Shown piece by piece: positions 22,953-30,811 of a stretch of 64,000 nt of DNA. Origin of the DNA: Microbacterium sp. zg-B96 (GTDB taxonomy: Bacteria > Actinomycetota > Actinomycetes > Actinomycetales > Microbacteriaceae). The notes below the pieces were generated by a model that saw only the letters and a program-made list of their open reading frames with translations, ran no database searches and was not told the DNA's origin. The DNA is taken from assembly GCF_030246865.1 (NCBI RefSeq), contig NZ_CP126738.1:1426001-1490000 (forward strand), given 5' to 3'. Positions within the stretch are counted from its first letter, which is position 1, and each line of letters begins with the position of its first letter. The position numbers were made by a program, and so were the translations under genes.

Positions 22953-24323
22953 TCAGCGGCGCCGCAGCAGCGTGATCGACATCGCGTCGGTGCCGTGCCG
23001 GTGCGGCCACAGCTGCGCCCGACCCGACCCGTCGGTCTGCGCCGGCAGATCCAGCGGGGTGCGGGAGACGGCGCTGACGACCGCGCGGGCATCGAGCTCC
23101 TCGACGTCGTCACCGAACTCGCGCAGCAGCTCGGCGCCGATCGCCGCCGTCTCGGCCAGGTGTGGCGAGCACGTGACGTAGGCGAGGATGCCGCCGGGGC
23201 GCAGCGCCTTGACGGCTGCGGATGCCAGCCCCAGCTGCAGCGTCGTCAGCTCGGGCACGTCGGCCGGGCTCTTGCGCCAGCGGGCCTCGGGGCGACGGCG
23301 GAGTGCCCCGAGCCCCGTGCAGGGGGCGTCGACGAGGACCCGGTCGTACTGGCCCGGTGCGTTCGCGGCGCGGTCGCGGCCGTCGACCTGGCTCACCGGA
23401 ACCTCCACCGGCACACCCGAGACGGAGTCCCGCACGAGGCGGGCGCGGATCGCCGACGGTTCGTTGGCTTCGAGGTGCGCGCCCCGCAGGAGCGCCTCGG
23501 CGGCGAGGATCGCGGTCTTGCCCCCCGGTCCGGCGCACAGGTCGAGCCACCGCTCCCCCGGCTGCACGGGCGTGGCGCCGATGAGGGCGAGGGCGGCCAG
23601 CTGGGACCCCTCGTCCTGCACGCGGATGCGGCCACCCGCCGCGGTGATCATCGCATCGGGGGCGCCGCCGCCGAGCCGGAAGCCGAACGGTGAATACGGG
23701 GTGGGCTGGGCGTCCTCGGGGATCTCGGCCAATCCGGGCAGCGCCGTCATCGTCACCTGGGGTGAGACGTTGTCGGCGGCCAGCAGCTGCTCCAGCTCGT
23801 CGACGCGGCCCTCGGCGGCCAGCGCCCGGCGGAACGCGCGGATCACCCACACCGGGTGGGCGTAGGCGAGGCTGAGGCGTTCGTCGTCGGAGCGCGCCGA
23901 AGCGGTGATGCGCTGCATCCAGTCCCCCGGCGTCTCGCGGGAGACTCGGCGCAGCACGGCGTTGACGAAGCCGGCCGCCCCCTGCCCCGCGGCATCCCGC
24001 GCCAGCGCGACCGACTCGTTCACGGCGGCGTGCGAGGCGACACGGGTGGACAGCAGCTGGTGCACACCGAGCCGCAGCGCGTCGAGCACCGGCGGGTCGA
24101 TGTCGTCGACCGAGCGGCTCGCGGCATCCGCGATGATCGCGTCGTACGTGCCCTGGCGGCGGAGCGTCCCGTAGGTCAGCTCGGTGGCAAGGCCCGCGTC
24201 GGCGGTGGACAGCCCCGCGGCGCGGATCTCCCGAGGCAGCAGCAGGTTGGCGTACTCGTCTGCCTCGTGCACTCCCCGCAGCGTCTCGAAGGCGACCCGT
24301 CGCGCCAGCGTCGCACCGCTCAT
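22953..24323 (-). CDS. rsmB: 16S rRNA m5C methyltransferase, RsmB/Sun family
   Basis: The 456-residue protein has an N-terminal NusB-like RNA-binding domain (about 1-135, FETLRGVHEADEYANLLL) and a C-terminal RsmB/NOP SAM-dependent methyltransferase domain. The SAM loop is WLDLCAGPGGKTAILAA, and the two cysteines that form and release the covalent RNA adduct are in VDAPCTGLGALRRRPE and YVTCSPHLAE. It methylates C967 of 16S rRNA in E. coli. ATG 24323 overlaps the fmt stop by 4 nt, consistent with the widespread fmt-rsmB pairing. Confidence 0.95.
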   Translation of the reverse strand: MSGATLARRVAFETLRGVHEADEYANLLLPREIRAAGLSTADAGLATELTYGTLRRQGTYDAIIADAASRSVDDIDPPVLDALRLGVHQLLSTRVASHAAVNESVALARDAAGQGAAGFVNAVLRRVSRETPGDWMQRITASARSDDERLSLAYAHPVWVIRAFRRALAAEGRVDELEQLLAADNVSPQVTMTALPGLAEIPEDAQPTPYSPFGFRLGGGAPDAMITAAGGRIRVQDEGSQLAALALIGATPVQPGERWLDLCAGPGGKTAILAAEALLRGAHLEANEPSAIRARLVRDSVSGVPVEVPVSQVDGRDRAANAPGQYDRVLVDAPCTGLGALRRRPEARWRKSPADVPELTTLQLGLASAAVKALRPGGILAYVTCSPHLAETAAIGAELLREFGDDVEELDARAVVSAVSRTPLDLPAQTDGSGRAQLWPHRHGTDAMSITLLRRR

Positions 24324-25240
24324 GAGCCGGCCATCGCATCGGTCAGGCGCGCGCCGCGCCACCAGTCGGCGGCGGCCATCGCCGGCTTGCCGGCTGGCTG
24401 CACGCGGTGCAGCACCACGCCGCCGTCGCCGGTGCCGACCACGACCTCGCGCTCGATCAGTCCGATGCGACCGGGTGCGAGGCCGGCGGCATCGGCCACC
24501 GTGCTCGCTGCGAGAATCTTCAACCGTTGTCCTTCGATCGTGGTGTGTGCGCCGGGTTCGGGGGTGGTCCCGCGTACGCGGTCGACGACGCGCGCCGCGG
24601 GCTGGTTCCAATCGAGGGCGCCGTCGGCGAGGGTCAGTTTGCCGGCGAAGCTCGGTTCGCCGTGCTGCGGCACGGCTCGCGCGGTGCCGGCGGCGATGGC
24701 GTCGACGATGTCGCTCAGCAGGCCCGCGCCGGATACGGCGAGATCACCCAGCACGTCGCCGGCGGTCGCCGTCTCGGGCACGTCGTACGTGATCTCACCG
24801 AACACGTCACCGGCGTCGAGTTCGGCGACGAGGCGGAAGACGCTCGCCCCGGTGGTGCGGTCCCCCGCGATGAGGGCGTGCTGCACCGGGGCAGCACCGC
24901 GCCACCGCGGCAGCAGCGAGAAGTGCAGGTTGATCCACCCGTGCGGCGGCAGCGACAGCAGCGGCTCGCGCACCAGGCCGCCGTACGCGACGATCACGCC
25001 GAGGTCCGGGCGGAGAGCGGCGATCGCCTCGGTGGCGGCGGCATCCAGCCGGTCGGTCTTGATGGTGGGGATGCTGAGGTCGGCGGCTGCCTGCGCGACC
25101 GGCGACGGCGTGAGCACGCGCTTGCGCCCGAGGGGCGCGTCGGTGCGGGTGACGACGCCGACCAGGTCGTGGCCGGATGCCGCGAGGGCACGCAGCGAAG
25201 GGACGGCGGGCTCGGGGGTACCCGCGAAAACGAGGCGCAT
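24320..25240 (-). CDS. fmt: Methionyl-tRNA formyltransferase
   Basis: The 306-residue enzyme formylates initiator Met-tRNA with 10-formyl-THF. It starts MRLVFAGTPEPAVPSL, carries the catalytic HFSLLPRWRGAAPVQHAL with the His and downstream Asp (LDAGDVF), and has the C-terminal OB-like tRNA-binding domain. AAGGA lies seven nucleotides before the ATG. It follows priA by 9 bp and overlaps rsmB by 4 nt. No def gene is adjacent. Confidence 0.96.
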   Translation of the reverse strand: MRLVFAGTPEPAVPSLRALAASGHDLVGVVTRTDAPLGRKRVLTPSPVAQAAADLSIPTIKTDRLDAAATEAIAALRPDLGVIVAYGGLVREPLLSLPPHGWINLHFSLLPRWRGAAPVQHALIAGDRTTGASVFRLVAELDAGDVFGEITYDVPETATAGDVLGDLAVSGAGLLSDIVDAIAAGTARAVPQHGEPSFAGKLTLADGALDWNQPAARVVDRVRGTTPEPGAHTTIEGQRLKILAASTVADAAGLAPGRIGLIEREVVVGTGDGGVVLHRVQPAGKPAMAAADWWRGARLTDAMAGS

Positions 25241-25249
25241 GGTATTTCC

Positions 25250-27247
25250 TTACAGATCCAGATCGGGGACGTCGACGCGCACTCTCAGGGTCGCACGGGC
25301 CGGGCCCGGGCGTCCCTTCGCGGAGCGTCGGGCGTGGAGGGCGTCGGCGATGACCGACGAACGCAGGCTCTCGGCGACGGCGCGGCCGGCGCCGTAGTCG
25401 AAGCGCACCACCGCCCGGGAGCCGGCTTCGGTGGTGACGGGGCCCAGCACGGCCTGCTCGCCGAGCGATGGGACGTCTTCGCGCAGGGTGTCCAGGCACG
25501 TGCGCACCGCGGCGGCGGCGCCGTCGACCGTGGCCACGCGCACCACCGGTGGCATGTGCAGCGGGGTGCGCTCCGCCAGCTCGCTGCGCGCGTATGCCGG
25601 CTGCGTCCACGTCGCCAGCGCCCGCGCGACCGCGCCGGTGACGCCCACCAGATGCACGGGGGCGCCGGGGGCGGCCAGGGCCGCGGCATTGGACCACCAG
25701 CGCAGGCACGATTCGCCGATGCGCAGCTCGTCGGCCATCAGCATGCGGTCGGCGTCCAAGAGCACCACGGCGCGGTAGCCGCCCTCGGCGATCGGCTCGG
25801 CACCGCGCGTGGCGATGACCAGCGCCGGCTTGGCATCCACCCGCGCGACCTTGTGCTCGCCGTCGGCGACGATGATCCGGGTGCCGGGGAACGCCCGGCC
25901 GAGTTCGTCGGCGGTGCGCTCGCTGCCGGAGGACGCCATGCGCAGCTTGGTGCTGTCGCACTTCGGGCACCGCCATGCCGGCGCGCTGCGTCCGCACCAG
26001 CCGCACTCCGGCACGGCGCCGGGCCGGCGGGCGCGCAGCGGTCCGGTGCAATGAGGGCACCGCGCCGGGGTGCGGCAGTCGGCGCAGACCAGCACGGGTG
26101 CGTAACCGGGGCGGGCGACCTGCACCAGCACGGGTCCGGACACCAGGCCCTCGCGGGCTGCCGCGAACGCCGAGGACGGCACCCGGGCGCCGTGCGACTC
26201 ACCCTCACGGGTGGCGGAGAGGACGACGCGGGGGCTGGTGCGGCGCCGGGCGGGCACCTCGCGCACCCAGCCGATCGCGACGAGCCGCTCGACGTCGGTG
26301 GTGCGGGTGTGACCGGCGAACAGCAGCGCCGCGCCGTCGAGCTCCTGCCGCACCAGCCCGGCATCGCGAGCATGCACGCCGGGGCTCAGCGGCTCCGCCA
26401 GCAGCGGGTCGCCGTCGTCCCAGATCGCGATGAGGCCGGGGTTGTGCGCCGGCGCGTAGACGGTGGAGCGGTTGCCGACCACGATGCACGGCTGCGGCGC
26501 CAGCACCCGCAGGTACGACGCGTACCGCTCCGGACCCGACCGGCGGGCGTCGTCGCGTACGAGCGCGTCGGCGGGCACGCGGGCGGCCAGGGCCAGTTCG
26601 AGCTGCGACTGGTCGCGGTGATCGGGTACCACCAGTACGGCGCTGCGCCCGGCGGTGAGGGTGCGCACAGCGGCGGCGGCCAGCAGTTCCGCCCACGCGC
26701 CGACGTCCTCGCCGGATGAGAGCCGGGCGGGGCGCGGTGGGGCGTCCAGCGCGAGCCGCTCCCCCGCCGTGATCGCCTCGGACAGCCCCGGGAAGGCGGC
26801 CAGCACGTCGCCCGCCCACGCGGCATCCGTCTCGGCCACCGTCGGTGCCGGCACCGGGTCACTGGCGAACCACGCCTTCTCTGCGCGCACCATGCGCTTG
26901 GGCACGGCCAGGCGCAGGATGTCGGATGCCGACCCGGCGGCGCGGTCGGCGGCTCGCCGTGCCAGGGCGTACAAGCCCGGCGGCAGCACTTCGACGGTGG
27001 AGATGACCGAGTCCACCAGCGACAGCGGGCGACCCGCGGCATCCGCCCGGTCGGTCTCGATGACGTACGCGTCGACCAGGCGTCCGGCGGTGCGCAGCGG
27101 CACCCGCACGCGGATGCCGGGGACGACCGTGTCGGCGAGCTCGTCGGGGACCTCGTAGTCGAACAGCCGGTCCAGCTGCGGCAGGGGCGAGTCGATCAGC
27201 ACTCGCGCGACCCGACGGGTGGTCATGTCGGCACCCGTTGGTTCCAC
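25250..27247 (-). CDS. priA: Primosomal protein N' (PriA), helicase-deficient type
   Basis: A 665-residue PriA-family replication restart protein. The N-terminal DNA-binding domain (RVARVLIDSPLPQLDRLFDYEVP) and the paired zinc-binding cysteines (CADCRTPARCPHC, CGWCGRSAPAWRCPKC) are present. The helicase motifs are not: no GxGKT Walker A, and IWDDGD stands where DEEH-type motif II belongs. This degenerate form is known in actinobacteria and probably works as a loader or scaffold without helicase activity. GTG 27247 shares one base with the metK stop and follows AGGG; ATG 27226 is a possible shorter start with no clear ribosome binding site. Confidence 0.93.
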   Translation of the reverse strand: MEPTGADMTTRRVARVLIDSPLPQLDRLFDYEVPDELADTVVPGIRVRVPLRTAGRLVDAYVIETDRADAAGRPLSLVDSVISTVEVLPPGLYALARRAADRAAGSASDILRLAVPKRMVRAEKAWFASDPVPAPTVAETDAAWAGDVLAAFPGLSEAITAGERLALDAPPRPARLSSGEDVGAWAELLAAAAVRTLTAGRSAVLVVPDHRDQSQLELALAARVPADALVRDDARRSGPERYASYLRVLAPQPCIVVGNRSTVYAPAHNPGLIAIWDDGDPLLAEPLSPGVHARDAGLVRQELDGAALLFAGHTRTTDVERLVAIGWVREVPARRRTSPRVVLSATREGESHGARVPSSAFAAAREGLVSGPVLVQVARPGYAPVLVCADCRTPARCPHCTGPLRARRPGAVPECGWCGRSAPAWRCPKCDSTKLRMASSGSERTADELGRAFPGTRIIVADGEHKVARVDAKPALVIATRGAEPIAEGGYRAVVLLDADRMLMADELRIGESCLRWWSNAAALAAPGAPVHLVGVTGAVARALATWTQPAYARSELAERTPLHMPPVVRVATVDGAAAAVRTCLDTLREDVPSLGEQAVLGPVTTEAGSRAVVRFDYGAGRAVAESLRSSVIADALHARRSAKGRPGPARATLRVRVDVPDLDL

Positions 27248-28440
27248 TAGAGCCCTGCGGCCGCGCGCAGCTCCTCGACGCGGTCGGTGCGCTCCCACGT
27301 GAACTCGGGCAGTTCCCGCCCGAAGTGTCCGTAGGCGGCCGTCTTGGCGTAGATGGGTCGCAGCAGGTCGAGCTGGTCGATGATCGCCTTGGGGCGCAGG
27401 TCGAACACCTCGCGGATGGCGCGGCGGATCGCCTCGTCGGAGACCCGGCCGGTGCCGAACGTCTCGACGTAGAGGCCGACCGGCTTGGCCTTGCCGATGG
27501 CGTAGGCCACCTGCACCTCGAGGCGCTCGGCCAGCCCTGCGGCGACGGCGTTCTTGGCGACCCAGCGCATCGCGTACGCGGCGGAGCGGTCGACCTTCGA
27601 CGGGTCCTTGCCGCTGAACGCGCCGCCGCCGTGGCGGGCGGCGCCGCCGTAGGTGTCGATGATGATCTTTCGGCCGGTCAGGCCGGCGTCGCCCTTGGGG
27701 CCGCCGGTGACGAACGGGCCGGCCGGGTTGATGTAGTAGGACACGTCGGGAAGCTCGAGCCCGGTCTCCTCCAGCACCGGGTCGATGACCTCGGCGCGGA
27801 CGGCGGCGCGCAGCGCCTTCTGTGAGATGTCGGCCTGGTGCTGCGTGGACAGCACGACCGACTCGACGGTCTTCGGGGTGTGCCCGTCGTAGCCGAGGGT
27901 GACCTGGGTCTTGCCGTCGGGGCGCAGGAACGGCAGCGCGCCCGAGCGGCGCACGGCGGCGAGGCGCTCCGCGATGCGGTGGGCCGTCCAGATGGCCATC
28001 GGCATGAGTTGCGGCGTCTCGTCGGTCGCGTAGCCGAACATGATGCCCTGGTCGCCGGCACCCTGCAGGTCGTGCGGGTCTTCCGAGCCGTCTTCACGGC
28101 GCTCGAACGCCTTGTCGACGCCGGCGGCGATGTCGGAGGACTGCGCGCCGATCGACACGCTCACCCCGCACGAGTTGCCGTCGAAGCCGGCGTCGCTGGA
28201 GGTGTAGCCGATGCGATTGACCACTTCCCGCACGATGGCGGGGATCTCGACGTACGCGCTGGTGGAGACCTCGCCGGCCACGTGCACGAGGCCGGTGGTC
28301 ACCAGCGTCTCGACGGCGACGCGGCCCTGCGGGTCTTCGGTGAGGATCGCGTCGAGGATGCTGTCGGAGATCTGGTCGCAGATCTTGTCGGGGTGACCCT
28401 CGGTGACGGACTCGGAAGTGAACAGACGCAGGTCGGTCAT
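27247..28440 (-). CDS. metK: S-adenosylmethionine synthetase
   Basis: The 397-residue enzyme makes SAM from methionine and ATP. Signatures are [20 protein letters not shown], the ATP loop [15 protein letters not shown] and the phosphate-binding [16 protein letters not shown]. Length is standard. ATG 28440 has a GGAGC site upstream. It sits between rpoZ (104 bp upstream) and priA (1-nt overlap). No SAM riboswitch was recognised in the gap at 28441-28544. Confidence 0.97.
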   Translation of the reverse strand: MTDLRLFTSESVTEGHPDKICDQISDSILDAILTEDPQGRVAVETLVTTGLVHVAGEVSTSAYVEIPAIVREVVNRIGYTSSDAGFDGNSCGVSVSIGAQSSDIAAGVDKAFERREDGSEDPHDLQGAGDQGIMFGYATDETPQLMPMAIWTAHRIAERLAAVRRSGALPFLRPDGKTQVTLGYDGHTPKTVESVVLSTQHQADISQKALRAAVRAEVIDPVLEETGLELPDVSYYINPAGPFVTGGPKGDAGLTGRKIIIDTYGGAARHGGGAFSGKDPSKVDRSAAYAMRWVAKNAVAAGLAERLEVQVAYAIGKAKPVGLYVETFGTGRVSDEAIRRAIREVFDLRPKAIIDQLDLLRPIYAKTAAYGHFGRELPEFTWERTDRVEELRAAAGL

Positions 28441-28544
28441 CGATGCTCCAGGTCGAATGCGGCGGGAATCGGCACCAGTATGCGTCGTGCGGCGGACACG
28501 CTCGAGAGCGGGCCGCCGCACGGCGTCACAGGTGTCTGCAGGTG

Positions 28545-28799
28545 TTACTCGACGTGGCGCAGGCGCAGCTTGTCTTCGTGGATCTCGTGCAGGGCGATCG
28601 TGAGGGGCTTGTCCTCGACGGTCGAGTCCACCAGCGGGCCGACGTTGTCGAAGAGGTTGCCCTCGTGCAGGTCGGAGTAGTAGTCGTTGATCTGACGCGC
28701 CCGCTTGGATGCGTAGATCACAAGCTGGTACTTGGAGTCGACCTTCTCCAGCAGTGCGTCGATGGGCGGGTCGATGATGCCCTGGTCGCGAGTGGCCAT
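28545..28799 (-). CDS. rpoZ: RNA polymerase omega subunit
   Basis: An 84-residue omega subunit that helps assemble beta-prime into RNA polymerase. The conserved core is [32 protein letters not shown] and the tail [15 protein letters not shown] lies seven nucleotides before ATG 28799, which fixes the start. It is separated from gmk by 280 bp that contain tandem palindromic repeats, although the two genes are usually close neighbours in actinobacteria. Confidence 0.95.
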   Translation of the reverse strand: MATRDQGIIDPPIDALLEKVDSKYQLVIYASKRARQINDYYSDLHEGNLFDNVGPLVDSTVEDKPLTIALHEIHEDKLRLRHVE

Positions 28800-28864
28800 G
28801 CGGGACCTCCTGAGGTCGTCGTCGGGGAAAGTCGTGGTGCCCGGCAGAGCCGAGGCATCAGCCC

Positions 28865-28870
28865 AGTCTA
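28865..28870 (-). promoter_or_regulatory. Candidate -10 box for rpoZ
   Basis: TAGACT on the minus strand lies about 66 nt before the rpoZ ATG and would give a leader of about 59 nt. It is downstream of the tandem palindromes, so rpoZ-metK-priA may be transcribed independently of the pyr operon. No -35 match was found. Confidence 0.35.
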
Positions 28871-28914
28871 CCTGGTCCGTCGGCCCCCGAGCTGGTGGCA
28901 TCCTGCCCCCGCCT

Positions 28915-29075
28915 TCGGTCGTCGCAAAGGGCCCTGCCTGGCCCGGGTGTGGGGGCGTTCGCGACGACCGAGGGATGCCGCGTGGCGCGGCGCGCGCGCT
29001 CGGTCGTCACGAAGGGCCCTGCCTGGCCCGGGTGTGGGGGCGTTCGCGACGACCGAGGGATGCCGCGTGGCGCGC
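28915..29075. repeat. Two tandem copies of a palindromic element (85-bp period)
   Basis: Copies start at 28915 and 29000 and are nearly identical over about 75 bp. Each carries 14-nt inverted arms, consensus TCGGTCGTCGCGAA (left arm of copy 1 at 28915-28928, right arm ending at 28971), around a smaller GGGCC/GGCCC hairpin, and is followed by the word GGATGCCGCG. The element fills most of the gap between gmk and rpoZ. It is probably a dispersed palindromic repeat that may also end transcription of the pyr operon. Confidence 0.75.
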
Positions 29076-29079
29076 GGGG

Positions 29080-29976
29080 TCAGCCCGCGAGCTGGGCGAC
29101 CTCGTCGGCGGCGCGGGCCACGTCGTCGTTGACGACGTGGAAGTCGAACTCCCCCTGCGCGGCGAGTTCCTTCTTCGCGGTGCGCAGGCGCCGGGCACGC
29201 TCCTCGTCGTCCTCGGTGCCGCGGCCCACCAGGCGCTGCACCAGTTCGTCCCAGCTGGGCGGCAGCAGGAAGACCAGCGTCGCGCTGGGCTCCGCGGCGC
29301 GTACCTGACGGGCGCCCTGCAGATCGATCTCCAGCAGCACCGTGCGCCCCTCGGCCAGCGCCGCCTCGATGGGCGCGCGCGGGGTGCCGTAGCGGAACCG
29401 GTTGTGCACGGTGGCGTGCTCGAGCAGCTCGCCGTCGGCGATCATGCGGTCGAACTCCGCATCCCCGACGAAGTAATAGTGCTCGCCTTCGACCTCCCCG
29501 GGGCGCGGGGCACGGGTCGTCGCCGAGACCGACAGCACGATCTCGGGGTGGTGCTCCTTGATCTCGGCGGCCACCGTGCCCTTGCCCACGGCGGTCGGCC
29601 CCGCCAGCACGATCAGCCGGCTGCGTCCGTCCCGCGGGGTCGGCTCCGGCCAGCGGTCGTCGAGGAAGCCCTGCAACGCGGTGCGCTGGCGGCTGCCGAG
29701 GCCCCCGAGGCGCTTGACCGGCGAGATGCCCAGATCCGCCAGGATGCGGTCGCGCTTGCCCTCACCGATCGCGGGGATGGCGGTGAGGAACTCCGGCACG
29801 CGCATCGCACCGGCGGGCGAGCCGGGCTCGGCAAGGCCGCGGCGCAGCAGTTCCTGCGGCGTGATCACGCGCGTTGCGACATCGCGCTTGAGCGCGGCGC
29901 GTTCGCGGCGGGCGGCGACGGCGCGGCGGGATGCCGCGGCACGGTCGACCTCGGGTGGGTGCTGAGCGTCAGCCAT
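29080..29976 (-). CDS. gmk: Guanylate kinase with N-terminal integration-host-factor (mIHF) domain
   Basis: A 298-residue fusion. Residues about 35-108 match the actinobacterial IHF family: LTAIPAIGEGKRDRILADL, then KRLGGLGSRQRTALQGFL, a helix-two-turn-helix DNA-binding fold. Residues 120-298 are guanylate kinase, with P-loop AGPTAVGKGT (about 125-134), VSATTRAPRPGE and GEHYYFV for GMP binding, converting GMP to GDP. In mycobacteria mihF and gmk are separate neighbours; here they form one frame with no stop between. ATG 29976 overlaps the pyrF stop by 8 nt, so gmk is the last gene of the pyrimidine operon. A Lys/Arg-rich N-terminal stretch (residues 17-31) precedes the IHF part. Confidence 0.93.
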   Translation of the reverse strand: MADAQHPPEVDRAAASRRAVAARRERAALKRDVATRVITPQELLRRGLAEPGSPAGAMRVPEFLTAIPAIGEGKRDRILADLGISPVKRLGGLGSRQRTALQGFLDDRWPEPTPRDGRSRLIVLAGPTAVGKGTVAAEIKEHHPEIVLSVSATTRAPRPGEVEGEHYYFVGDAEFDRMIADGELLEHATVHNRFRYGTPRAPIEAALAEGRTVLLEIDLQGARQVRAAEPSATLVFLLPPSWDELVQRLVGRGTEDDEERARRLRTAKKELAAQGEFDFHVVNDDVARAADEVAQLAG

Positions 29977-30811
29977 GGTCCACTTTCGAATAGAGCGCGG
30001 CGCGTTCGGCGATGCGCTGGGCGATCCCCGTCGGCCCCGCCGACAGGATGCTGCGGCTCTCGCTCGCCACGACCGGCGAGCGGAGAACCCGGAACTGGTC
30101 TTCGAGATCCCCCGGCTGCGCGCCCTGCGCACCGTAGCCCGGCGCGAGGATCGGCGCGGGCGGCGTCACGGCGCTGCCGAGCCCCGCGAGGTGCAGGTCC
30201 ACGGTGGCGCCGACGACGAGGCCGACACTCCCCCACTCGCCGTCGGGCGTCGTGCGAGCGTTGAAGGCCGAGACCTCTTCGGTCACCCGAGCGGCGACGG
30301 TGCGCTCCTCGACGAGGGCGGACTGCAGGACGCGGGCTTCGGGGTTGCTGGTGGCGGCGAGCACGAACCCACCTTTACCCACCGAGACGGCGTATTCCAG
30401 CGTCCCAGTGAGCGCACCCACGCCGAGATAAGGGCTGAGGGTCACCGCGTCGGCCTCCAGGGGCGAACCCGGAGTCAGCCAGGCGCGCGCATAGGCGTCC
30501 ATCGTGGTGCCGATGTCGCCGCGCTTGGCGTCGGCGATCACCAGCAGCCCGGCCGCTCGCGCCGCCGCAAGCACGTCTTCCAGGGCTGCGAAGCCGGCCG
30601 ACCCCCACCGCTCGAAGAACGACACCTGGGGCTTGATGACACCGACCCGGCCGGCCGCGGCATCCACCACCCGCAGTCCGAACTCCCGGGTGCCCGCCGC
30701 GGAGGCCGGCAGCCCCCACTCGGCCAGCAGCTGCTCGTGCGGGTCGATCCCGACGCAGAGGGGTCCCTGCGCCGTGAGCGCCTCGCGCAGCCGCCGGCCG
30801 AACGTGGTCAT
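29969..30811 (-). CDS. pyrF: Orotidine 5'-phosphate decarboxylase
   Basis: The 280-residue enzyme makes UMP from OMP, the last de novo pyrimidine step. The length and the signature [18 protein letters not shown], with catalytic Lys and Asp residues, mark the type 2 (actinobacterial) family. [13 protein letters not shown] near the N terminus binds substrate. It overlaps carB by 4 nt upstream and gmk by 8 nt downstream. Confidence 0.96.
   Translation of the reverse strand: MTTFGRRLREALTAQGPLCVGIDPHEQLLAEWGLPASAAGTREFGLRVVDAAAGRVGVIKPQVSFFERWGSAGFAALEDVLAAARAAGLLVIADAKRGDIGTTMDAYARAWLTPGSPLEADAVTLSPYLGVGALTGTLEYAVSVGKGGFVLAATSNPEARVLQSALVEERTVAARVTEEVSAFNARTTPDGEWGSVGLVVGATVDLHLAGLGSAVTPPAPILAPGYGAQGAQPGDLEDQFRVLRSPVVASESRSILSAGPTGIAQRIAERAALYSKVDHG

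Noticed and set aside
28441..28544. SAM riboswitch before metK
   Set aside because: The 104-bp gap shows no recognisable SAM-I, SAM-II or SAM-IV core, and metK in actinobacteria is not usually under one.
28915..29075. CRISPR array from the repeated units before rpoZ
   Set aside because: Only two units, with an 85-bp period, near-identical throughout and without unique spacers; they are palindromic repeats.
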